From the NCBI RefSeq assembly GCF_030580855.1, contig NZ_JAUQOP010000014.1:1-64000 (forward strand): a stretch of DNA of 64,000 nucleotides, given 5' to 3'. This document shows positions 23,395 through 31,287 of this stretch, in pieces (the first letter of the stretch is position 1; each line of letters opens with the position of its first letter). The position numbers and the translations under genes were made by a program. Below the pieces are notes generated by a model, which saw nothing but the letters and a program-made list of their open reading frames with translations, searched no databases and was not told the origin of the DNA. The DNA comes from Pseudomonas citrullilanati (GTDB lineage: Bacteria; Pseudomonadota; Gammaproteobacteria; Pseudomonadales; Pseudomonadaceae).

Positions 23395-24315
23395 TTAGAT
23401 CCCCTGCGGAATCTCTTCCCCGCCCAACGCCTCGACCAACGCCGGCAGGAACTCGCCGAACGTCAACATCATCAGCGTGAAGCTGGCGTCCAGTTGGCCC
23501 AGGGCTTCGTCGCCGCCGTCCTGCTCGGCCTGGTCTTGCAACAGGTCTTCGAACTTCAGGCGCTTGACCACCATCTTGTCGTCGAGCACGAAGGACAGCT
23601 TGTCCTGCCAGGCCAGCGACAGCTGCGTGACCACCTTGCCGGTGTTCAGGTGCAACTGGATTTCGTCGCTGGTCAGGTCCTGGCGCTTGCAGCGCACGAT
23701 CCCGCCGTCTTCGTGGGTATCGCGCAGTTCGCATTCATCCAGCACGAAGAAGTCGTCGGCGGCTTTCTGGGTCTTGACCCAGTCGGTCATGATGGCGGTC
23801 GGCGCCACTTTTACCGTCAGTGGGCGCACGGGCAGGGTGCCGATGACTTCACGCAGGGTCGACAGCAGGTCTTCGGCGCGCTTCGGGCTGGCGGAGTTCA
23901 CCAGGATCAGCCCTTGCTTGGGCGCGATGGCGGCGAAGGTGGACGAGCGACGAATGAATGCACGCGGCAGGAACGCCTGGATGATTTCGTCCTTGAGCTG
24001 GTCACGCTCCTTCTTGTAGACCTTGCGCATCTGCTCGGCCTCGATTTCCTCGACCTTTTCCTTCAGGGCATCGCGAACGACGCTGCCCGGCAGGATGCGT
24101 TCTTCCTTGCGAGCGGCAATCAGCAGGAAATCCTGGCTGACATGCACCAGCGGTGCGTCTTCGCCTTTGCCAAACGGCGCGACGAAACCGTACGTGGTCA
24201 ACTCCTGGCTTGCACATGGACGCGCCAGTTTGCTGGCCAGTGCAGTTTCCAACGCCTCGGCATCAACAGGCAGATCTTGGGTCAGGCGATAGATAAGCAG
24301 GTTCTTGAACCACAT
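23395..24315 (-). CDS. rdgC: Recombination-associated protein RdgC
   Basis: The 306-residue protein starts [20 protein letters not shown] and shows the RdgC pattern throughout: [41 protein letters not shown] and [20 protein letters not shown] at the end. RdgC forms a ring around double-stranded DNA and can inhibit RecA. AGGAGA about ten bases upstream supports ATG 24315; the eight extra residues from the open frame are unsupported. It matches PAO1 PA3263 in position relative to the FKBP gene. Confidence 0.95.
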   Translation of the reverse strand: MWFKNLLIYRLTQDLPVDAEALETALASKLARPCASQELTTYGFVAPFGKGEDAPLVHVSQDFLLIAARKEERILPGSVVRDALKEKVEEIEAEQMRKVYKKERDQLKDEIIQAFLPRAFIRRSSTFAAIAPKQGLILVNSASPKRAEDLLSTLREVIGTLPVRPLTVKVAPTAIMTDWVKTQKAADDFFVLDECELRDTHEDGGIVRCKRQDLTSDEIQLHLNTGKVVTQLSLAWQDKLSFVLDDKMVVKRLKFEDLLQDQAEQDGGDEALGQLDASFTLMMLTFGEFLPALVEALGGEEIPQGI

Positions 24316-24425
24316 GGGGTGAGTCTCTCCTTTATACAAAGGGGGGCATTATTCTCTGCGCGGCGCCATAGGCCAACCCTTCGCTAAGCCTTTGGAAGGC
24401 CTGAAAAAATTAATTTAAAAAGTGC

Positions 24426-24454
24426 TTGCCAGCTTGGGGAGTGCTCCGTAGAAT
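24426..24454 (+). promoter_or_regulatory. Promoter of the first tRNA-Val/Asp pair
   Basis: TTGCCA (24426-24431), 17 bases, TAGAAT (24449-24454) gives a good sigma-70 promoter ending 21 bases before the tRNA. A GC-rich GCGCGCC discriminator follows, as expected for stringently controlled stable-RNA genes. Confidence 0.6.
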
Positions 24455-24475
24455 GCGCGCCACACCGAAAGCGAA

Positions 24476-24551
24476 GGGTGATTAGCTCAGCCGGGAGAGC
24501 GTCTGCCTTACAAGCAGAATGTCGGCGGTTCGATCCCGTCATCACCCACCA
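24476..24551 (+). tRNA. tRNA-Val (anticodon TAC), copy 1
   Basis: A 76-base cloverleaf: acceptor GGGTGAT/ATCACCC, D-loop AGCTCAGCCGGGAGAGC, anticodon arm CTGCCTTACAAGCAG with TAC, T-arm GGTTCGATCCC, and encoded CCA. Confidence 0.96.
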
Positions 24552-24570
24552 TTCGTTTCAAGTGTTACGC

Positions 24571-24647
24571 GCAGCGGTAGTTCAGTCGGTTAGAATACCG
24601 GCCTGTCACGCCGGGGGTCGCGGGTTCGAGTCCCGTCCGCTGCGCCA
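24571..24647 (+). tRNA. tRNA-Asp (anticodon GTC), copy 1
   Basis: A 77-base cloverleaf: acceptor GCAGCGG/CCGCTGC, anticodon arm CCGGCCTGTCACGCCGG with GTC, T-arm GGGTTCGAGTCCC, discriminator G and encoded CCA. It follows tRNA-Val after 19 bases. Confidence 0.96.
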
Positions 24648-24685
24648 TATTCGGTTACCTGGAACACTGAACGCCAGGTCACCAC

Positions 24686-24711
24686 AAAAAGCCCGCTAAC
24701 GCGGGCTTTTT
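24686..24711 (+). terminator. Intrinsic terminator of the first tRNA pair
   Basis: AAAAAGCCCGC / GCGGGCTTTTT stem with a TAAC loop and T-run. Confidence 0.9.
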
Positions 24712-24823
24712 GCTGTCTGTTGTATACGCGAGGCGCGTTCTTCATTTTTTTTTGCTGAATTCTGCAATTAAATCAGCACGTTACAAAAAACTGTGAGAGA
24801 ATGCGCCCCGCATCGAAAGTGCA

Positions 24824-24899
24824 GGGTGATTAGCTCAGCCGGGAGAGCGTCTGCCTTACAAGCAGAATGTCGGCGGTTCGATCCCGTCATCACCCACCA
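24824..24899 (+). tRNA. tRNA-Val (anticodon TAC), copy 2
   Basis: Identical over all 76 bases to the copy at 24476-24551, including the encoded CCA. Confidence 0.96.
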
Positions 24900-24915
24900 A
24901 CTTTCAATGTTACGC

Positions 24916-24992
24916 GCAGCGGTAGTTCAGTCGGTTAGAATACCGGCCTGTCACGCCGGGGGTCGCGGGTTCGAGTCCCGTCCGCTGCGCCA
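24916..24992 (+). tRNA. tRNA-Asp (anticodon GTC), copy 2
   Basis: Identical over all 77 bases to the copy at 24571-24647. The spacer to tRNA-Val is 16 bases here against 19 in copy 1. Confidence 0.96.
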
Positions 24993-25031
24993 TCTTCGGT
25001 CACCTGGAGCACTGAACGCCAGATCACCAAC

Positions 25032-25060
25032 AAAAAGCCCGCTCATCGAGCGGGCTTTTT
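25032..25060 (+). terminator. Intrinsic terminator of the second tRNA pair
   Basis: AAAAAGCCCGCTC / GAGCGGGCTTTTT stem followed by T. On the other strand it may also end the convergent catalase-like gene. Confidence 0.9.
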
Positions 25061-25078
25061 GTTGCCTGGCGTTTGGCA

Positions 25079-26215
25079 CTACTGCTCGGCGTTGCGGCTG
25101 TGCCGGTAATCGCTGACGGCTTCATACACCGCTTTGCGCAAACGGTTGATCCCACCAATAGGCCGATGCGCCTCGAGGCCGAACCACGGGTTGAAGGACT
25201 GGTTATCGCACGCCAGGTTCAGCCTGGGGGTGTCGAAGTCCTGGGCCGGTACCTTGATGTGGGCCACGGTCTCGAACGGTGCGTCACTTTCCTGCCATTC
25301 GATACTGGTGTCTTCGATCGGCATGTACTTGCTCGGATCCTGACGCTGGATCTGCAAGACAAAACACGCCGGCACGCGGTCTGTGGATAACTGCTGACTC
25401 AATGCGCTGCGCAAAAAGTTCGGCAGGTCCTGATTCTGGGGCGGCAAGGTGTAGCTTGGGCAACTGTCCGGGTCCGGTGCGACGCGAAACTTCGCATTGG
25501 CCGCACCGAACTTGTAGGGCGATACGGAAAAGTAGGTGGTCTGGGTCGGGCTGGCCGGTGGCGGGGAGAGGGTCGCCAGGGCGATGAACAGATGGCGAAC
25601 CTGCCAACTGCGCGGGTCCAGGCTTGGAAAGAACGCCATGACCTTTTTTCCATCGGCCTGGGCGGCCACATTCTGACGGTACTCGGCGACATCGCTGACG
25701 AAGAAGTTCGGATGGTTGAACATCACGAAATCCTGTTCGCCGTGCGCCTGCCGGTCATCCAACAGTTGCTTGCCTGGCACGTCCAGCAGCTTGATTGCCA
25801 TCCCGCGCGCATCCCGCAGGCTGTCGAACTGAGGGTAGGCATTGCCATTGGACAGGCGCAGCGTCGCCTGCCAGACCTTGCCTGGCTCGGCGAATACCCC
25901 TTGGCGCAACGCGGCGGGCAGGTCGCTCGGCACCTGCACCTCGGCCATGACGCAACCGTGGGCCTTGGCATGGGCGTCGCGCAGGTAGCGCGTGCCCTCG
26001 CGGTGTTGATCGACGATGCGAATCGCCGTCTGGATGATGTCCTGGGTCATGGCGGCTTCGCCGGGCGGTACCTGCTCCTGGTCCGACACCGGGCCGCTGT
26101 GGTGCCAGGCATACCAGGCCGTCGCCAGCGCCCAGCCCAGTAGCCCGATGCCCAACAGCCACAGGAGCGTCTTGCCGAACAAGGCGCCGAGGCGCAGCCA
26201 GAGCGTGGTCAACAT
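25079..26215 (-). CDS. Membrane-anchored catalase-like heme protein
   Basis: The 378-residue protein has one N-terminal membrane helix (about residues 12-36) followed by a compact catalase fold without the usual N- and C-terminal arms. A catalase-like start (KAHGCVMAEVQVPSDLP) carries the distal His region, FVMFNHPNFFVSD corresponds to the distal pocket, and R...AVYEAVSDYR at the end resembles the proximal Arg-Tyr motif. Short catalase-like proteins of the SrpA type often act as peroxidases. The anchor suggests it faces the periplasm. It lies 31 bases downstream of a diheme cytochrome gene on the same strand, so both probably act on peroxide or oxidised organics outside the cytoplasm. Confidence 0.85.
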   Translation of the reverse strand: MLTTLWLRLGALFGKTLLWLLGIGLLGWALATAWYAWHHSGPVSDQEQVPPGEAAMTQDIIQTAIRIVDQHREGTRYLRDAHAKAHGCVMAEVQVPSDLPAALRQGVFAEPGKVWQATLRLSNGNAYPQFDSLRDARGMAIKLLDVPGKQLLDDRQAHGEQDFVMFNHPNFFVSDVAEYRQNVAAQADGKKVMAFFPSLDPRSWQVRHLFIALATLSPPPASPTQTTYFSVSPYKFGAANAKFRVAPDPDSCPSYTLPPQNQDLPNFLRSALSQQLSTDRVPACFVLQIQRQDPSKYMPIEDTSIEWQESDAPFETVAHIKVPAQDFDTPRLNLACDNQSFNPWFGLEAHRPIGGINRLRKAVYEAVSDYRHSRNAEQ

Positions 26216-26246
26216 GGAGAAATCCTTTTGCGGGTGGGGTTCGTCA

Positions 26247-28052
26247 TTACAGTTGCGACTCCAGTGGTCCGCCCAGCACCTTCAGGTACTCCAGCAAGGC
26301 CCAGCGTTCCTGCGGCTGCAACAGCCGGCCGATGACGCCGTTACCGCGCTCACCGGCGCGGAACTCATGACCGCTGTTGTGATTGCCGGTGATCCGGGTG
26401 TCGAAGAGAAAGCCGTTGGTGAAGGCTTCGGTGCGATAGCCGAGGTGCCTCGGGTCGTATTCGAAATTGCCTTTATAGAAGGTGGTGGCCCGCTCGTCCT
26501 GGGGTGAAAGCAGTTGGTAGATCGTGGGCACCGAGCCATTGTGCAGGAACGGCGGCGTGGCCCAGACGCCCGCCAGTGGCCGGGCCTTGTAGGCGCGCAA
26601 TTCGCGCACGCCGATGGGCAGGCCGAAACCGTCCAGGGCCGGACGCTCGGCCGGGGTGACGCCGGCGTCGCGGTAGGCGCGGTTTTCGACGAACGCGGTG
26701 ACGTAGGCCAGGCCTTTGGCGACCGAGAGCTGGCTCAGGTCCAGCGGCTCTTTCGGGGTCGGGTGCAACTGCACTTCCAATTTCGCCAGCTCGGCCGGAT
26801 CCCACTGCAGGCTGGTCAGGTCGAAACGGTGGTCGGCAATGTTATTGGCAGTGCCCGGGTCGGTGCCGATGACCTGCACGGGCAACATGTGCAGTTGCTG
26901 GACCGGCCGGTCCGGCCCCTGGACCACCTGGGGTACATGGCAGCCGGCGCAGTTCTCGTTGAACAGGGCCCGGCCCTGGGCGGCCAGGGGCTTGTCGATC
27001 GCCCCCAGCAGCGACTCCGGCCACGCCGGAGGCTTGAGCAGTTGCAAGGTCTCTTCGATCTTGTTCAGGTCGCGCACGCGCACGCTCGACGGGTATCGCG
27101 CGTCACCCTGCAACGGCTTGCCCTGGGCGTCGAAGAAACTCAGCGTGGCGCCGACCCCCAGCGCCTCGCCGACGTTGCGGGCCATCGGTTGCTGGGCCGA
27201 TCCGTTCCATTGCACCCAGTCGAAGGTCCACATTTCCCACAACTGCGGGTAATCCACCGGTGCGTTGGCCACCCGGTAGTTGGCCGGTGAGATGGCGTCG
27301 CCGAAGCTGGCGTTGGCGATGCGACCGAAGGCGTCGGTACGACCGGGGCCTTCTTCGGTCGGGTAGAGGCCGCGATGGGTGTCGTTCCAGGCCACCCGCA
27401 AGAAGGTGTCGAGCGAGGCCTTGAACGCCTTGCGCAAGCCTTCATGGCCGGCGTCGTAGTCGTTGCCCAGGACTTGGCGGGCGAACCGTTCGAATTTCCA
27501 CGGGTTGTAATAAGTGGAAACAAGACTGGCCACCAGGGCCTGGCCGAAACTGCCACCGCGCAGGGTTGGCACGCTGGACGGCAGGACGTGCTGCGCCGAA
27601 CCGCCGTCGATCCGGATCGCCTGGCCCTTGAAGCGCAGTTCCCCGGTGTGACAGGCCGCGCAAGTGATGTCCAGGAATTCCTCGGTGCCGCCCGGGTTCT
27701 GGTGCCGGGCAAAACCCACCGGCAAGTTGCCCGGGTTCTGGGCCGAGGCTTTCTGCGCGGGGTCCACTAGGAAGCCGAAGCGCGCCAGATACTCGGGCGA
27801 CGCGAAGCGTTGTTGCGAAAATGGCAGTTCGAGGGCGGTGAACCAGTTGTAGCGCAGGCCTTTGACCTGGGTCCCCTGGGGGGTGAAGTAATAGGTCTGG
27901 CGCTCGGCGGCGCTCCACTGGTCCAGGTAATGCACTTGTTCGGCGGGGGTGTAGAACGGCAGGCGCGGATTGGCGACGTAGTACAGCACCACGGCCACGG
28001 CAATGACCAGCAGCGCGAGAAGCAGCAGGAGAAGACGAGAGAGAAGGCGCAC
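26247..28052 (-). CDS. Diheme cytochrome c, RoxA/CcpA-like oxygenase or peroxidase
   Basis: The 601-residue protein has an N-terminal membrane anchor or signal (residues 5-24) and two c-type heme sites, CAACH (131-135) and CAGCH (368-372). The spacing and overall length are closer to rubber oxygenase RoxA-type diheme proteins than to 330-residue cytochrome c peroxidases. The region GVWATPPFLHNGSVPTIYQLL, near residue 500, is a motif shared by this superfamily. It is exported and heme is attached in the periplasm. It forms a probable two-gene operon with the catalase-like gene. Whether it is a peroxidase or an oxygenase cannot be decided by eye. Confidence 0.88.
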   Translation of the reverse strand: MRLLSRLLLLLLALLVIAVAVVLYYVANPRLPFYTPAEQVHYLDQWSAAERQTYYFTPQGTQVKGLRYNWFTALELPFSQQRFASPEYLARFGFLVDPAQKASAQNPGNLPVGFARHQNPGGTEEFLDITCAACHTGELRFKGQAIRIDGGSAQHVLPSSVPTLRGGSFGQALVASLVSTYYNPWKFERFARQVLGNDYDAGHEGLRKAFKASLDTFLRVAWNDTHRGLYPTEEGPGRTDAFGRIANASFGDAISPANYRVANAPVDYPQLWEMWTFDWVQWNGSAQQPMARNVGEALGVGATLSFFDAQGKPLQGDARYPSSVRVRDLNKIEETLQLLKPPAWPESLLGAIDKPLAAQGRALFNENCAGCHVPQVVQGPDRPVQQLHMLPVQVIGTDPGTANNIADHRFDLTSLQWDPAELAKLEVQLHPTPKEPLDLSQLSVAKGLAYVTAFVENRAYRDAGVTPAERPALDGFGLPIGVRELRAYKARPLAGVWATPPFLHNGSVPTIYQLLSPQDERATTFYKGNFEYDPRHLGYRTEAFTNGFLFDTRITGNHNSGHEFRAGERGNGVIGRLLQPQERWALLEYLKVLGGPLESQL

Positions 28053-28212
28053 GGGAACGTCCTTGTTTTTTTGATATGCCCTTATGCCTCAGCGTCGCGT
28101 GGCGGGCAAGTGGCCATTATCCTTTGCATCCTGACGCTGCGCTGTTTTGTCGCTGTAGGTTACAGATGACAGAGCCTTCATCCGCCGAGGATTAAAAAGC
28201 GTTTGCCGACCT

Positions 28213-28239
28213 GAACTTATCCTCGCTTTGTGGCTCACA
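28213..28239 (+). promoter_or_regulatory. AlgU (sigma-22/RpoE)-type promoter before the FKBP gene
   Basis: GAACTT (28213-28218), 16 bases, then TCACA (28235-28239) fits the Pseudomonas AlgU consensus GAACTT-N16/17-TCnnA. The implied leader is about 80 bases. The downstream gene encodes an envelope folding factor, a typical sigma-E target (E. coli fkpA). Prediction only. Confidence 0.5.
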
Positions 28240-28322
28240 TGCCGGTAGCCATTGGTCGTGGCCGCCTGATAAGCTCGCGGCTTTACTCGATTGCCCTTTA
28301 GGCGCATGAACAAGGAAATAGC

Positions 28323-29036
28323 ATGAAACAGCATCGGTTGGCGGCGGCGGTGGCCCTGGTTGGCCTGGTACTCGCGGGTTGCGACTCGCAAACCAGCGTG
28401 GAGCTGAAAACCCCGGCGCAGAAAGCTTCCTACGGGATCGGCCTGAACATGGGCAAGAGCCTGGCCCAGGAAGGTATGGATGACCTGGACTCCAAAGCGG
28501 TCGCCCAGGGCATCGAAGATGCCGTCGGCAAGAAAGAACAGAAGCTGAAAGACGAAGAACTGGTCGAGGCTTTTGCCGCACTGCAAAAACGTGCCGAAGA
28601 GCGCATGGCCAAGATGAGCGAAGAGTCGGCCGCTGCCGGCAAGAAATTCCTCGAGGAAAACGGCAAGAAGGCCGGCGTGACCACCACCGCTTCCGGCCTG
28701 CAGTACGAAGTGGTCAAGAAAGCCGATGGCCCGCAGCCCAAGCCGACTGACGTCGTGACGGTGCACTACACCGGCAAGCTGACCAACGGCACCGTGTTCG
28801 ACAGCTCCGTGGAGCGTGGCAGCCCGATCGACCTGCCGGTCAGCGGCGTGATCCCGGGTTGGGTCGAAGGCCTGCAACTGATGCACGTTGGCGAGAAGTA
28901 CAAGCTGTACATCCCAAGTGACCTGGCCTACGGCGCCCAGAGCCCGAGCCCGGCGATCCCGGCCAACTCGGTCCTGGTGTTCGACCTGGAGCTGCTGGCG
29001 ATCAAGGATCCGGCCAAGGAAGACGCCGCCAAGTAA
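28323..29036 (+). CDS. FKBP-type peptidyl-prolyl isomerase, lipoprotein (Mip/FkpA-like)
   Basis: The 237-residue precursor has a lipobox LVLAGC with lipidated Cys20, and Asp at +2. The FkpA/Mip dimerisation helices come next (PAQKASYGIGLNMGKSLAQ, about residues 31-130). The C-terminal FKBP domain has VTVHYTGKLTNGTVFDSS, VIPGWVEGLQLM and AYGAQSPSP. It catalyses prolyl isomerisation and acts as a chaperone in the envelope. A probable AlgU promoter lies upstream. It is divergent from the diheme cytochrome operon and matches PAO1 PA3262. Confidence 0.94.
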   Translation: MKQHRLAAAVALVGLVLAGCDSQTSVELKTPAQKASYGIGLNMGKSLAQEGMDDLDSKAVAQGIEDAVGKKEQKLKDEELVEAFAALQKRAEERMAKMSEESAAAGKKFLEENGKKAGVTTTASGLQYEVVKKADGPQPKPTDVVTVHYTGKLTNGTVFDSSVERGSPIDLPVSGVIPGWVEGLQLMHVGEKYKLYIPSDLAYGAQSPSPAIPANSVLVFDLELLAIKDPAKEDAAK

Positions 29037-29050
29037 TCGCGGCTGTGCTA

Positions 29051-29083
29051 CGACAACGCCTCGCTCAATGCGGGGCGTTGTCG
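29051..29083. other. Ten-base perfect hairpin after the FKBP gene
   Basis: CGACAACGCC / GGCGTTGTCG with a 13-base loop lies 14 bases after the stop codon. It has no T-run, so it probably protects the mRNA 3' end rather than being a classic intrinsic terminator. Confidence 0.5.
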
Positions 29084-29285
29084 CATCCGGGCCTCGGAAA
29101 TGTAAAAAAACCGAACCCGCTACGCAGGCTACAGTCATAGGCAATACAGGCGCTGCGCTAGCCGTAGACAGCCGGTCAAGTCAATGAAATATTGGGTTTT
29201 TTTATGTGAGTAAAAAACGCCCGATCTGAGCCGGGCCCTTATGAAACGGGGGCTTCAGCGGTGAAATGCAGCTCTGTTCACAAGG

Positions 29286-29308
29286 TTATCCACAATTTGT
29301 GTGGATAA
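29286..29308. promoter_or_regulatory. Perfect inverted DnaA-box pair
   Basis: TTATCCACA, five bases (ATTTG), then TGTGGATAA: two perfect consensus DnaA boxes facing each other, 19 bases before the DUF1232 start codon. The spacing is identical to that of the pair at 10737-10759. The position over a core promoter suggests DnaA control of the gene. Confidence 0.6.
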
Positions 29309-29327
29309 CATTTCAGTGGGAGAAAAA

Positions 29328-29783
29328 ATGAAGGCGCCGTGGAATTTTGCGCGATTTCTACCGCTGGCCGGGCGTTTGCTGGCCCGTGGTCGATTGCCAA
29401 CCCTGTTGTTCGCCGTCGCCAGCAAAGGCGCGCGGGAGGGCGGCCGGCTCGGCAAGCTCAAGGAGGATCTGCGCCTGTTGCAGGCGTTGTGCCTGGCCTA
29501 TTGGCGGGGCGAATACCGGGCCGTCAGTGCCAAGTCGATGTTGTCGGTGGTGGCCGGCCTCATGTATTTCCTCAGTCCACTGGATGCGATCCCGGACATC
29601 CTGCCGATGTTCGGCATGTTCGACGACATCGCCGTATTGGCGTGGGTCATGAAAACCCTCGACACCGAACTCGAGGCCTTCCGGGCCTGGCGTTACCGGC
29701 AATCTCCCGAGAAACTGGCCCAGGTCGAACGGCTGCCCGACACACCGGAACAACTCCAGCTCCAGCGCCACGAAAAAACCTGA
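29328..29783 (+). CDS. DUF1232 (YkvA-like) membrane protein
   Basis: The 151-residue protein carries the DUF1232 signature LSVVAGLMYFLSPLDAIPDI followed by FDDIAVLAWVMKTL (about residues 75-115). The two hydrophobic stretches are preceded by a basic amphipathic N-terminus. The family is widespread and of unknown function. I start at ATG 29328, with GGGAG just before it; a GTG at 29301 lies inside a DnaA box. It may head the short gene cluster that follows. Confidence 0.88.
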   Translation: MKAPWNFARFLPLAGRLLARGRLPTLLFAVASKGAREGGRLGKLKEDLRLLQALCLAYWRGEYRAVSAKSMLSVVAGLMYFLSPLDAIPDILPMFGMFDDIAVLAWVMKTLDTELEAFRAWRYRQSPEKLAQVERLPDTPEQLQLQRHEKT

Positions 29784-29897
29784 TCCTGCACTACCTGCCC
29801 CGGGCCCATTAACACCCGCGACCTCAGCCGCCATTTAGGATTACACTTCCAAGGAAAAAGGCTGACTCGCTAAGTGTTGTTGTCCTACGGGGTAGAC

Positions 29898-30239
29898 ATG
29901 GATATTCAAATCATCACCCGCGACGGAGAGCCCGAATACGCGGTTTTGCCGTGGGATCAGTATCAGTCGCTGTTGAAGGCCGCCGGCCTTGATCAAGCAC
30001 CGTCGCGTGAATCTACAGTCCGTCACGCGGCGGCACCCGGCCAGGTACTTCCTGGCCTGGATCAATTACGCAGTCTGCGCGAAGGGAAGGGCATCGCCAT
30101 CGAGGCGCTGGCCCGCACGGTAGGTATCAGCCCGTCTTATCTGGCCTTGATCGAAAGCGGCGAGCGTCAGCCCGATGCCGCGATTCGGCGCAGTCTGGCC
30201 TGGGAATTGACGGTGCCGGGTTGGAGGGATGAGTCGTGA
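29898..30239 (+). CDS. XRE-family HTH protein, antitoxin-like
   Basis: The 113-residue protein begins MDIQIITRDGEPEYAVLPWDQ and contains YQSLLKAA, an N-terminal pattern also found in RelB/Phd-like and XRE antitoxins. It ends with an XRE HTH: LRSLREGKGIAIEALARTVG then ISPSYLALIESGER, residues about 55-95. Its stop codon overlaps the GTG start of the next gene by four bases, so the two are translationally coupled. That arrangement resembles toxin-antitoxin modules, but the partner does not look like a known toxin. Confidence 0.82.
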   Translation: MDIQIITRDGEPEYAVLPWDQYQSLLKAAGLDQAPSRESTVRHAAAPGQVLPGLDQLRSLREGKGIAIEALARTVGISPSYLALIESGERQPDAAIRRSLAWELTVPGWRDES

Positions 30240-30607
30240 GTGTACGCATCAGTCGGCAACATTGGGATGGATTGTTGGGGGAGTTGGACCAGGCGCGTCG
30301 CCAGCGCCATTTGTTGACGTACCGCGCCTTGCTGGAGCGCTTGCAGTTGCCCAGCCCGGCCATGCAGACCTTGACCGCCGCCCTGGAGCACCTGGCGGCC
30401 CTGGACGCCCGGGCGGAACAGCCGTTGCGCAGCTCGCTGGTGATCAGCCAGGGCGCCAGTCGCTTGCCGCGCACCGGTTTCTTCGAATGCGTCGAACGCC
30501 TGGGCCGCTTTTCCGGGCCCTCCGATGGGGTGGCCGCCGCCTCCTGGCACGCATCGGAGGTGGTCCGCGTGTTCGAATACGAATACCCCGAATCGGCGGA
30601 GGCCTGA
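30236..30607 (+). CDS. Conserved hypothetical protein coupled to the XRE gene
   Basis: The 123-residue soluble protein begins MSVRISRQHWDGLLGELDQA with a GTG start overlapping the XRE stop. It has an N-terminal helical region, SLVISQGASRLPRTGFFECV in the middle, and a conserved-looking end (WHASEVVRVFEYEYP). No membrane segment or catalytic motif is recognised. The neighbouring gene starts directly after its stop codon. I do not recognise the family. Confidence 0.78.
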   Translation: MSVRISRQHWDGLLGELDQARRQRHLLTYRALLERLQLPSPAMQTLTAALEHLAALDARAEQPLRSSLVISQGASRLPRTGFFECVERLGRFSGPSDGVAAASWHASEVVRVFEYEYPESAEA

Positions 30608-31006
30608 GTGCTCTGGCGACTCAAGGCACGAGCCGGCTACTGGCTGGCGCGGCGGTTGTTCCATTGGTCCTGGTTCGTTCGCCAGCCTCGCGGCTGGTCC
30701 TGGCTCGAAGGCCAGTTCGCCCGCATGGCGAACCTGGGCGACGTCGGCGCGCAAAGTTTCTACGGGCATATCCTGACGTTTCGCGGCCAGGGGCTCGGCG
30801 CCCGCGAGGAAGGCTTGCGCCTGCTGCGGCTGGCGGCCCTGGCGGGTGATGGCAAGGCGGCTTACCAGGTCGGTGTGATCAGCCTGGCCGGCAGCGCCAG
30901 CAAGGCGCCGGACCCGGTCGAAGCCGCGCGCTGGTGGACCCTGGCGGCCAAGGCCGGGCATCCATTGGCCGAGATCAAGCTCAAGGCGCTCGAAACAAAA
31001 CATTAG
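30608..31006 (+). CDS. Sel1-repeat protein
   Basis: The 132-residue protein has a basic, Trp-rich N-terminus that may sit on the membrane (MLWRLKARAGYWLARRLFHW). Sel1-like helical repeats follow: REEGLRLLRLAALAGDGKAA, and PVEAARWWTLAAKAGHPLAE at residues about 100-119. It begins with GTG immediately after the TGA of the previous gene, so it is the last gene of a compact XRE-unknown-Sel1 unit. Sel1 repeats serve as protein interaction scaffolds. Confidence 0.82.
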   Translation: MLWRLKARAGYWLARRLFHWSWFVRQPRGWSWLEGQFARMANLGDVGAQSFYGHILTFRGQGLGAREEGLRLLRLAALAGDGKAAYQVGVISLAGSASKAPDPVEAARWWTLAAKAGHPLAEIKLKALETKH

Positions 31007-31287
31007 GGCCTTGCGCGGCAAACCCTGGCACTCGAATTTGAGTACCCGAATTAACCGTACAGGCCACTAGTGGCAACAGGTCGTCGGACACTCGCCGGCT
31101 TCACAGCAGCCCGGCGCGAGTTGTTCTGCTCAAGCATATTTAGAGAATCGGCCTACATTCCCCGCTGCTTTTCCTGACTTATTTCCCCTTTTATCCCCGG
31201 CAAAGTCTCGCGCTCCCTGAGCGCTGCGAGACGTCTGCCCATGTTCGACTGTTTTTGCCTGCCGATCCTTGACCAAGCGGTGGCCTG

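Noticed and set aside
29051-29083. Intrinsic terminator after the FKBP gene
   Set aside because: Strong stem but no T-run follows, so listed only as a hairpin.
29286-29308. Replication origin suggested by DnaA boxes
   Set aside because: Only one pair, no AT-rich unwinding element and no dnaA/dnaN/gyrB genes nearby; regulation or titration is more likely.
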